The notes below the pieces were generated by a model. That model made no database searches, was not told the DNA's origin, and saw nothing but the letters and a program-made list of their open reading frames with translations. 47,525 nucleotides of DNA from an uncultured Lachnospira sp. (GTDB taxonomy: Bacteria; Bacillota; Clostridia; Lachnospirales; Lachnospiraceae), in NCBI GenBank assembly GCA_910587485.1, contig CAJUKN010000022.1, forward strand, positions 1 through 47,525, in the 5' to 3' direction. Of this stretch, positions 25,316-32,128 are shown one piece after another (within the stretch, counting starts at the first letter, position 1; the number at the start of each line of letters is the position of its first letter). The translations under genes and the position numbers were made by a program.

Positions 25316-26347
25316 TTATATCTCAAAGGAACATTTATTAGGCAATATTTTTTCAAATGCTTTAATAATGGTTGCTTTTCCAGTTTCAAAATCAATATCA
25401 AAACAAGGGTCATTTAAACATATCATTTTATATTTTTGTTTTGTTATTGCTTGATATATGGCATCATTATTTTTTCCAGCATCAAAATATTTTAAAAATT
25501 TATGAACATTAGAAGCAACAAAATTACCACTTAATTTTTGCCATTCTCGAATTAAATATTGATGTACATCGTCTTTGTGTCGAAAACGATGGCTGCAAGT
25601 GTCATCTAATGTTTTGTATTCTTTTTCCCATATCATTTCTAATGTTGATTTGCAAAGCGGAGAAGGTCCATGTATCGTGTAAAAACCTGTAAATAGAGGA
25701 AATACCAATTCAAGCATATTGTATATAAAATACATTGGTGGATATCCTAGTTTAAAATATTTGCTTGGTTGTTTTTTCATATTGCTTCGTTTATCAAAAT
25801 GTTTACATAACACTAAAGAATGATTAAGAAATATATGCGACATAGTAGGATTTCTGGGATTGGCGACAACAGGCTGAAGTGCAAGCATGTCACGAGGCAG
25901 ACCATCGACAAAAAAATCATGTGGTTTTGTTATATTGGTAAGAAAAAAATCGTCGTTAAAATATATAAAATTTTCAGATAATCCATCAATTCTATGAAAA
26001 TTTAGTTCAATACAGCTTGAATTGAATGTAGGCAAATATTGTTCTGGAATATAATCAGAATGTTTGACAATATGCAGTTTGGCAGCTTTAGTATTTAACC
26101 ATGATGGCAGATGTCCACATGTCACAAAATGAACAGTTCTTACATAGGGAGCAAATTTTTCAATTCCACGAAATAAATATTGTAGGTTTTCCCAGTCTCT
26201 ATAGCGTTGAATCGTATTGTCAATTGAAGTTTTTGTATCTTCGTTGGTATTTATGTTTTTAGGGCGTTCATACAAAGCTTTTATTTGCTGCCATGTTGGG
26301 TCATTGCCATCAACCCAAGCTATTACGATGTCTATTGGATATTTCAT
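25316..26347 (-). CDS. Stealth-family sugar-phosphotransferase
   Basis: 343 residues. The Stealth conserved regions are in order: IDIVIAWVDGNDPTW at the N-terminus (CR1), then RDWENLQYLFRGIEKFAPYV and FVTCGHLPSWLN, then FNSSCIELNFHRIDGLSENF with IYFNDDFFL (CR2), and later HGPSPLCKSTLEMIW and FRHKDDVHQYLI (CR3/CR4). Stealth enzymes transfer sugar-1-phosphates to build phosphodiester-linked capsules and glycans. There is no signal peptide, so it is cytoplasmic or membrane-associated. It is isolated here, without other glycan genes, which is unusual. Confidence 0.9.
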   Translation of the reverse strand: MKYPIDIVIAWVDGNDPTWQQIKALYERPKNINTNEDTKTSIDNTIQRYRDWENLQYLFRGIEKFAPYVRTVHFVTCGHLPSWLNTKAAKLHIVKHSDYIPEQYLPTFNSSCIELNFHRIDGLSENFIYFNDDFFLTNITKPHDFFVDGLPRDMLALQPVVANPRNPTMSHIFLNHSLVLCKHFDKRSNMKKQPSKYFKLGYPPMYFIYNMLELVFPLFTGFYTIHGPSPLCKSTLEMIWEKEYKTLDDTCSHRFRHKDDVHQYLIREWQKLSGNFVASNVHKFLKYFDAGKNNDAIYQAITKQKYKMICLNDPCFDIDFETGKATIIKAFEKILPNKCSFEI

Positions 26348-26793
26348 TATTGTAATCCTTTCATATTTGATACGTGTTATTCTTATGTATTGTATTAAAA
26401 AATATTTATGGATTTTAGTAAATTAATGATGTATTTGTACATACTTATAAATAACTTTTTAAATTTGAAAAAAGTTAAATTAATTTTATGATAAGTAGCT
26501 TTTACAAAAATGTCAAGCATAGCAAATAGATATTTTTAAGTATACTTATTTTTTACTGTTATCTGTCTTCTATTGAATACCTTTTTGAAGAAAATGTTTG
26601 GTACAGCATAAAATACATAATTTTAAATTATTTTGCATATACAACAAATTCAAAATGTTTAAAAAATATAGTAAAAAAAGATTTATATTTTATATTGTAA
26701 TTATAATAAAATTATATATGTGAATAAAAATAAAAATATAATTTAATATTATTTATTTGTATATTAAAAAACAAAATAAGTATTTAAAAAGAG

Positions 26794-26822
26794 TTGCAAT
26801 TGTAAGATTTATGCCATATAAT
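26794..26822 (+). promoter_or_regulatory. Promoter of the RNxxAH membrane-protein gene
   Basis: TTGCAA (26794-26799), 17-base spacer, TATAAT (26817-26822), about 90 bases before the start codon. The rest of the gene-free interval 26348-26912 is very AT-rich and I see nothing else in it. Confidence 0.6.
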
Positions 26823-26912
26823 AAATGTAATGAATTTTGTTGTTTTGTGTATTTTTACTATGAATAAGCTGTAGCGCAGAAGTACTTTAGAATTTAATTA
26901 AGGAAGGTTAGA

Positions 26913-27464
26913 ATGGATAATTTGAATTTTATTTTCTTTGAGGAATTTAAACATCTTGATAAGTTATGTGGGGAACTTTATGATGTAGAAAAAGATGGTG
27001 TTACCAGTTATATTAATGATATGAAAAGTGCTGTGCAATATAATTGTAGACAGATTCCAAATTGGAGAGAAGATTTGGAACAATTGATTCGATTGCGTCA
27101 TATTAGAAATAATTTGGCACATGCGCCCGGTGCATTTGATGAAGAATGTTGTACGCAAAAGGATATCAACTGGGTTCAAGATTTTTATGAACGTATTTTA
27201 CATCAATTAGACCCTATGGCTATATTATATCAAAAGACCAAAGAGCAAGGACAAACAGTAGAAAATCAAAAAATTAATGCAAAAAATCAATCATTCAATC
27301 AGATTAATAATGATATAAATAAAATATCACCATTTGATGATAAGTCATGTAATGAGACAAATGAAAAAAATAAAATATCACTGTTAAAAATGTGTTTAAT
27401 TAGTGCCGTTATAATGGCAGTTATAATGATTTTAGAATTGCTGATACGATTAATATTTGTATAG
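26913..27464 (+). CDS. Conserved hypothetical membrane-anchored protein with HEPN-like RNxxAH motif (DUF6548-like)
   Basis: 183 residues. The N-terminal about 105 residues are helical: FFEEFKHLDKLCGELYD, GVTSYINDM, IPNWREDLEQLIRLRHIRNN then LAH, and DINWVQDFYERIL. This resembles a family common in Lachnospiraceae that I recall as DUF6548; the name is from memory. The RNNLAH stretch has the R-x4-H spacing of HEPN ribonuclease active sites. A polar Asn/Gln-rich linker leads to a C-terminal membrane helix (CLISAVIMAVIMILELLI). So the helical domain should face the cytosol, tethered to the membrane. AAGGAAGG lies nine bases before the ATG. Confidence 0.6.
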   Translation: MDNLNFIFFEEFKHLDKLCGELYDVEKDGVTSYINDMKSAVQYNCRQIPNWREDLEQLIRLRHIRNNLAHAPGAFDEECCTQKDINWVQDFYERILHQLDPMAILYQKTKEQGQTVENQKINAKNQSFNQINNDINKISPFDDKSCNETNEKNKISLLKMCLISAVIMAVIMILELLIRLIFV

Positions 27465-27488
27465 TAGTTCATTATAATGGAAATATTA

Positions 27489-27652
27489 TTTAACCTCGTC
27501 AAGGAAGTCTCACATTTCAATGCCACAGAGGTATAAATGGGGGTGGAGACTTGCTTGTTTCAGTGAGAGTATAAGCACCCACTGAAAAGCTGTGATAGCA
27601 GCTATAAGGTTATGAGCAAGTAGCATAGCGGATTGCGAATATTCGCTTTGAC
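27489..27652 (+). repeat. Dispersed structured repeat, copy B (longest)
   Basis: Begins TTTAACCTCGTCAAGGAAG and ends GCGGATTGCGAATATTCGC-TTTGAC. It has stems AAGTCTC/GAGACTT, ATTT/AAAT and TTTCAGTG/CACTGAAA, each a base-pair-preserving variant of the stems in copy A. No ORF inside. Confidence 0.7.
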
Positions 27653-27660
27653 TCTCGTCA

Positions 27661-27693
27661 AAGAAGTCCCCTGCTTTAGAAGCGGGGCTTCTT
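27661..27693 (+). terminator. Strong hairpin at the 3' side of copy B
   Basis: AAGAAGTCCCCTGCTT pairs with AAGCGGGGCTTCTT (two single-base bulges, loop TAG). The left arm plus its flank (CTCGTCAAAGAAGTC) repeats the beginning of copy B (CTCGTCAAGGAAGTC). Such hairpins are typical of IS200/IS605 right ends; it could also end transcripts. Confidence 0.5.
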
Positions 27694-27734
27694 GCTATGA
27701 AAGATAAAAAATAATAATATTTTATAATACTTTA

Positions 27735-28565
27735 TCAAATATAATCAGTCTTTAAAATATTTTCATAAATTTTTCGGTCATTGTCTTTAAAAACATTAAA
27801 AATAATTCGCTCTATACAATTATTATATGTTGCTAAAAAATGAGTGACTGATTTCCAAGCAATTTCAGCAGCTTTATCATTTGGAAAATGAAATTCTCCT
27901 GTTGAAATACAACAAAAAGCAACAGATTGGATATGATTTTCCATACAACATTTTAGGATATTATCATAACAGTTTTGTAAATCCCCACAAAGTGCATCAT
28001 TTAGTTTATTAAAACAAATGGGACCAACTGTATGAATTACATAGTTGCAAGGAAGATTATAACCTTTTGTTAAAGTGGCAGTTCCTGTGGGTTCTTTGTA
28101 TATTTTCCCATATTGAGCTTTTCTTTGATTCATAATGTGGCTACATTCTGCTCGAAGCTGCATACCTGCTGCACTGTGAATCGCGTTGTCAATACATTGG
28201 TGACATGGCACAAAACACCCTAACATCTGTGAATTTGCAGCATTTACTATGGCATCTACTTTTAGTCTTGTAATATCTCCCTGCCAAAGTGATATTTTTT
28301 CCGCAAAAGGAGATTTACTGTTGAATTGTTCTTTTATAGTTGGAATGTCTGATAAAGTTACAATACCCTTTGTTGCAAGTTCTTCTTGCAAGTAGTCGTC
28401 CTGTAAATGGAGCAATTCATCAGAAATAGTTTTTGGCATACGAATATTCATAAGAGAGCGAATCAGCTTTTCCTTTTCAGGTAAAAATTTTTCAAGTTGT
28501 TTATATTGGGGATTTTCTTCTTTTAATTTATCTAAAAAAATATCAGCTGTATTGGTTTTATTCAT
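27735..28565 (-). CDS. Zinc-dependent macrodomain protein-ADP-ribose hydrolase
   Basis: 276 residues. After a helical N-terminal extension (1-85) comes a macrodomain: WQGDITRLKVDAIVNAANS, a Cys/His cluster GCFVPCHQCIDNAIHSAAG (Cys117/121/124, His122), YVIHTVGP and FCCISTGEFHFP. The Cys-His-Cys insertion is the hallmark of Zn-macrodomains that remove ADP-ribose from proteins modified by SirTM sirtuins. A SirTM gene lies just upstream on the same strand. I chose the ATG at 28565, behind GAAAGG; the reading frame extends upstream to 28688 but that part is unlike the family. Confidence 0.9.
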   Translation of the reverse strand: MNKTNTADIFLDKLKEENPQYKQLEKFLPEKEKLIRSLMNIRMPKTISDELLHLQDDYLQEELATKGIVTLSDIPTIKEQFNSKSPFAEKISLWQGDITRLKVDAIVNAANSQMLGCFVPCHQCIDNAIHSAAGMQLRAECSHIMNQRKAQYGKIYKEPTGTATLTKGYNLPCNYVIHTVGPICFNKLNDALCGDLQNCYDNILKCCMENHIQSVAFCCISTGEFHFPNDKAAEIAWKSVTHFLATYNNCIERIIFNVFKDNDRKIYENILKTDYI

Positions 28566-28686
28566 TTTATATATGCCTTTCTTTTTTATTCTTATAAGTG
28601 ATAAGTCAAGTATTATACTAAAGTTACTCTTTAGCTGATGTGTATATGAGTGCATATCAAAAAAGTAAATATTTTGTAGCTTTGCC

Positions 28687-28755
28687 ATGTATCAAGTTTG
28701 ATACATCACTGTTTAGAATATTGTTTATTTGGAATATTGTTTATTTGGAATATTG
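28687..28755 (-). promoter_or_regulatory. Palindrome and tandem 16-base repeat between SirTM and macrodomain genes
   Basis: ATGTATCAA-GT-TTGATACAT (28687-28706) is a 9-bp inverted repeat with a 2-base centre, operator-like. Next to it GAATATTGTTTATTTG is repeated twice plus a half copy (28716-28755). Both lie in the 212-base gap between the two genes, suggesting that the macrodomain gene can be separately regulated. Confidence 0.4.
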
Positions 28756-28777
28756 GTTTCGTCCATTACAACATTGT

Positions 28778-29737
28778 CTAATACAAAGCTTGATTTAGAC
28801 TATTGATTTGTTGGTGCAAGTCTGATATTGTCTTTGACATATCACCACCAATACCAAGTGCGTTGTTTCCTAAGTTTTCTGGAACTACTGTTTCATTTAA
28901 ATTTAGTCGAATAAGTGATAAATTATTATTTTCATACACCATTTTTTCAAAAGGAAATCGAATGATAGTTGGTGTATTAAATCCAACACCAAGTTCTAAT
29001 AATACGCCTTTTTTCTCTCTCATTTTATTTAAAAAATCAACATAAGAAGAAGCCATTTTATACCAATTTTCATCTTCTACAAAATATTCATCACAGCGCA
29101 GATGCATAGTCATATTACCGCCACAAATGGGACATTTTGGCACCATATAAGAAGGAATCCTACAGTTGTGTCTTTCGTTATCCATTTGATAAAATAATTC
29201 TTTAGCATCATAAATTTTTGGGTGACATCCTTTTTCACATTGTATGGCACCATAATCGCCTTGTGTTGCAAAAATGCGTTCTGCTTGAAAATCTGATTTA
29301 TAAAATTGATGGTCAACATTCGTGGTTAAAACAAAATATTCTTTTTCTTTTATGATTTCATAAAGTTGCTTATATAGAGGTAAAGCAGGCGGCAGAAAGC
29401 GATTTATTATGCTATGTTTTGACCAGTATCCCCATTTTTCTTCCTGTGTAGGAAATGGATAAAAACCAGAAGTATACATATCTTTCATATATATGATACC
29501 ATACTTTTCTGTAAAGTCACTAAAATTATCTGTAAATCGTTTACCGCTATAGGTAAGACCAGCCGCAGTGGAAATTCCTGCACCTGCACCAATTAGTATC
29601 CATTCAGCTTCTTGCAATAATTTTGCTGCTTGTTTTATTTGTTCTTTATAAGGGATATTTTGGAAAATATAATTGTTGGCAGGAATGGTATTTAAAATAG
29701 TTGCCCAATCTAATTTTGATTTTTGGAGTTGTTTCAT
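28778..29737 (-). CDS. SirTM-class sirtuin (protein ADP-ribosyltransferase)
   Basis: 319 residues. The sirtuin Rossmann fold is evident: LIGAGAGISTAAGL (50-61), LTTNVDHQF (137-145), zinc cysteines 167/171/202/205 (QCEKGC and CPICGG), LELGVGFNTP and RLNLNE. At the place of the catalytic His of deacetylating sirtuins the sequence reads ATQGDYG, with Gln159, as in class M sirtuins that ADP-ribosylate proteins. The adjacent zinc-macrodomain hydrolase supports that class. In Gram-positive pathogens the pair sits with a GcvH-like carrier and a lipoate ligase; neither is present here. Confidence 0.87.
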   Translation of the reverse strand: MKQLQKSKLDWATILNTIPANNYIFQNIPYKEQIKQAAKLLQEAEWILIGAGAGISTAAGLTYSGKRFTDNFSDFTEKYGIIYMKDMYTSGFYPFPTQEEKWGYWSKHSIINRFLPPALPLYKQLYEIIKEKEYFVLTTNVDHQFYKSDFQAERIFATQGDYGAIQCEKGCHPKIYDAKELFYQMDNERHNCRIPSYMVPKCPICGGNMTMHLRCDEYFVEDENWYKMASSYVDFLNKMREKKGVLLELGVGFNTPTIIRFPFEKMVYENNNLSLIRLNLNETVVPENLGNNALGIGGDMSKTISDLHQQINSLNQALY

Positions 29738-29830
29738 TGTCTATACCAAGCCTCAAATATATAAGTTCATTTGCTTATTACAGGCTTTTCCTTTCTTTTT
29801 TGGTGATTTATATTTTTAGATATTCCCATG

Positions 29831-29919
29831 AAGTTATCATTAGATATAACCAATATTATTACATCTAATGATAATACTATAACTTCTTTTTGATGTAATG
29901 TAAATAGTTACATCAAAAA
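29831..29919. repeat. Two inverted repeats between sirtuin and Bfd-like genes
   Basis: ATCATTAGAT (29836-29845) pairs with ATCTAATGAT (29863-29872), with an outer AAGTTAT/ATAACTT. TTTTTGATGTAA (29887-29898) pairs with TTACATCAAAAA (29908-29919). They form a hairpin series with the terminator next to them; function unknown. Confidence 0.45.
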
Positions 29920-29926
29920 ATATAAA

Positions 29927-29971
29927 AAATTTCAAGGTATTTGAAATTATCACTAAAATACCTTGAAATTT
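29927..29971 (-). terminator. Terminator of the Bfd-like gene
   Basis: A perfect 16-bp stem, AAATTTCAAGGTATTT (29927-29942) with AAATACCTTGAAATTT (29956-29971), followed on the minus strand by a T-rich stretch. It lies 11 bases after the stop codon. Confidence 0.8.
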
Positions 29972-29981
29972 AACCTAAAAA

Positions 29982-30170
29982 TTACTTATCACGTTCTTTA
30001 ATACATTGTTCTATCACATTTTGTACATCATCTAAACAAACACCACACACGGTTCCAGCTCCCGTTTTTTCTTGTACTTCTTCTAAAGTATTTGCGCCTG
30101 AATCAACTGCTTCTTTAATCATGCCATTAGTGACACCAAGACAACTACATACTACTTCATCAAGTTCCAT
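29982..30170 (-). CDS. Bfd-like [2Fe-2S]-binding protein
   Basis: 62 residues with the four-cysteine pattern of bacterioferritin-associated ferredoxin domains: VVCSCLGVTNG (Cys-x-Cys) and GAGTVCGVCLDDV (Cys-x2-Cys), with helices in between. Small single-domain members carry a redox [2Fe-2S] cluster and may serve bacterioferritin or redox enzymes; the partner is not in the window. ATG 30170 follows AGGAAGG; an upstream in-frame extension to 30206 has no support. Confidence 0.85.
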   Translation of the reverse strand: MELDEVVCSCLGVTNGMIKEAVDSGANTLEEVQEKTGAGTVCGVCLDDVQNVIEQCIKERDK

Positions 30171-30239
30171 ATAGTACACCTTCCTTTCAAGCATAGTGTG
30201 TACCAATTAAAAGAAAATATACAAAACATGTTAAAAATT

Positions 30240-30764
30240 TTAAAGAGTTGATACTTTTGAATGAGTAGGGTCTTCAAAAATTTTGAAATGTGGGGGATAA
30301 AAAGTAAAAAAAACAAAACATATAAATAATACACTTATAAGAAAACAAAGTAGCAAAGTATAAGGCTGCAATTTGCAAGATAAGGTGAATTTATAAGCAG
30401 CAAAAAAAGCAATAATAATACTTAGCACAAAGATAAATATATCGAAAACTAAAGTATTTTTACCTAAAATAAAGGTATAAGCGTAGAAAAAGATTGGAAT
30501 TAGTAATGTACCTATTAAAATTCCAAAGCACAATGAAGAAGTAATACAGGGATAATCGTTTTTCAAATTTAAAATCATTATAAAAGAATAGAGTAACATT
30601 GGAAAAAATATCAGTTTCATATGTTCCCATACCGATTCATTGATTGGGGTAAAAAGACCTACTATAAAATTTTTATTTGTCCAATCATATAAGAAATGGA
30701 AAAGTGTTCCTGTTATTATAACAAAAATAATTCCAATAATTGTATAACATTTTAATCGTTTCAT
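30240..30764 (-). CDS. DUF6512 family membrane protein
   Basis: 174 residues with about five to six hydrophobic helices. The segment GLFTPINESVWEHMKLIFFP is the motif I associate with DUF6512 proteins. The function of the family is unknown to me. The start at 30764 follows GAAATGAGG, inside a longer leader (AGTAGCACAGAAATGAGG) that recurs upstream of several other genes in this window. The next gene on the same strand is the Bfd-like gene, 69 bases downstream, so co-transcription is possible. Confidence 0.75.
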   Translation of the reverse strand: MKRLKCYTIIGIIFVIITGTLFHFLYDWTNKNFIVGLFTPINESVWEHMKLIFFPMLLYSFIMILNLKNDYPCITSSLCFGILIGTLLIPIFFYAYTFILGKNTLVFDIFIFVLSIIIAFFAAYKFTLSCKLQPYTLLLCFLISVLFICFVFFTFYPPHFKIFEDPTHSKVSTL

Positions 30765-30874
30765 TTTAATCCTCATTTCTGTGCTACTTTTTGTGTAAGA
30801 ACATAAAGGGTTTTTTAGTAATTTTTAACTTTGGGTCAAGCAATATGCAGACACAAATAACAAATTAAATTTTA

Positions 30875-31006
30875 TTTAACCTCATCAAGCAAGTCCCCTC
30901 ACTTCAATACTACAAAGGCATAAGTGGTGAGTGGAAGCTTGCGTTGCGATAGCAGCTATAAGGTTATGAGCAAGTAGCGTAGTGGATTACGAATATCCGC
31001 TTTGAC
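30875..31006 (+). repeat. Dispersed structured repeat, copy C
   Basis: Begins TTTAACCTCATCAAG and ends GTGGATTACGAATATCCGC-TTTGAC. It keeps the first stem (CACTT/AAGTG type) and the 3' core ATAGCAGCTATAAGGTTATG. The internal CAGTG/CACTG stem of copies A and B is deleted. It is the last feature before the cas operon. Confidence 0.65.
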
Positions 31007-31394
31007 CTTGTAAAACAATTTATTTTTTACGCTAAATTTACCTCTAAGGTAGTTTATGTAATTATATTAATAATATGTAGTTTATAATCCATAAAGTTAG
31101 AAATAAATAGAATAATAAAATAAAAAATAATAATTTAAGAAAATTAATATTGTGAAAATATTTACTGTTATGGTAATTTATGATACATTTATTATGTTAA
31201 AGAATTAATATTAAAGATGTTTTAATACTTAGTATAAGTATTACTTTAGTGATATTTGTATTTTGATATATTATTGATATTTATAATATACTATAAACTG
31301 TAAAAATTTATTATAGAAGGGGGAATTGTGATATATTGCAGAAGTTTACAGTTTGGGAAGAAGAAATGATATTAGGATACTAGGAGGTGATTTT
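31007..31394 (+). other. AT-rich region upstream of the cas operon
   Basis: 388 bases of about 85% A+T with no ORF supported by a ribosome binding site before the cas6 start. Several TATAAT-like strings occur but none with a clear -35. It presumably holds the cas promoter. Confidence 0.4.
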
Positions 31395-32117
31395 GTGCAA
31401 CAATATAAATTGACATTTAAGTTAGAAAAAAATTGGCTGCCTAAGGAATTAGACCGACTTATTGTCAGTTTCTTAAAAGCGTCTACACAGGCGTATTCTC
31501 AAAATTTTTATGAAAGGCTGTATGATAAAAGTCAATCAATCATAAAAAGTTTTACATATTCTTATTTTCTTCCGGGTGCAAAATTTAATAAAGATAGAAT
31601 AGAGTTGCAAGGCAATGAATTTTCAATGTTTTTTTCAGATGCAGATTGGGAGGAACTTTTCTATTTTTTTAATTCATTTCAATTATTGAAATATAAAAAA
31701 TATCCAATGAATGATAATTCTATGGAATTGGTATCTATTTATATGCAAAAGTTGAATGAAATTAAGGAAAATGAAATTATTATTAAAATGCAAAGTCCAT
31801 TGCTTGTTAGAAATCATAATTCTAAAGACAATTCAGATATTTATTATACATGTGAAATGGAAGGATTTGCTGAGGCACTCAAAGAGAATGTATCTATTTT
31901 CTTCAGTAAAATGGGTGTTGATATAAAAACAGATGATTTTTTAATTGAGACAATTAAAGGAAAGAAGGTAGTTGTTCCTGTATTTGGAAGAAATACAGAT
32001 GCATCGATTGGAATATTTAAGTTGACAGGCTCTTGCCAATTACTCAATATTTTATATTTGGCAGGCTTGGGTGTAAGACGTTCCGAGGGACACGGTAAAT
32101 TTGAAGTAATTGGTTAG
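31395..32117 (+). CDS. cas6: Cas6 CRISPR endoribonuclease
   Basis: 240 residues. The ending LAGLGVRRSEGHGKFEVIG is the C-terminal glycine-rich loop of Cas6 RAMP proteins. Cas6 cuts the repeat RNA to make crRNAs, leaving an 8-base 5' handle (predicted ATGTAAAT from the repeat). The start is GTG 31395 behind TAGGAGGTGA; the frame extends upstream to 31353 without a ribosome binding site. First gene of an eight-gene cas operon; cas8b1 follows 11 bases later. Confidence 0.88.
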   Translation: MQQYKLTFKLEKNWLPKELDRLIVSFLKASTQAYSQNFYERLYDKSQSIIKSFTYSYFLPGAKFNKDRIELQGNEFSMFFSDADWEELFYFFNSFQLLKYKKYPMNDNSMELVSIYMQKLNEIKENEIIIKMQSPLLVRNHNSKDNSDIYYTCEMEGFAEALKENVSIFFSKMGVDIKTDDFLIETIKGKKVVVPVFGRNTDASIGIFKLTGSCQLLNILYLAGLGVRRSEGHGKFEVIG

Positions 32118-32128
32118 GAGGTGAGAAG

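Noticed and set aside
28566..28688. 41-codon N-terminal extension of the macrodomain protein
   Set aside because: No ribosome binding site and no likeness to the family; ATG 28565 has GAAAGG upstream.
31353..31394. Upstream extension of Cas6 from 31353
   Set aside because: The GTG at 31395 sits behind an ideal TAGGAGGTGA, and the extension lacks one.
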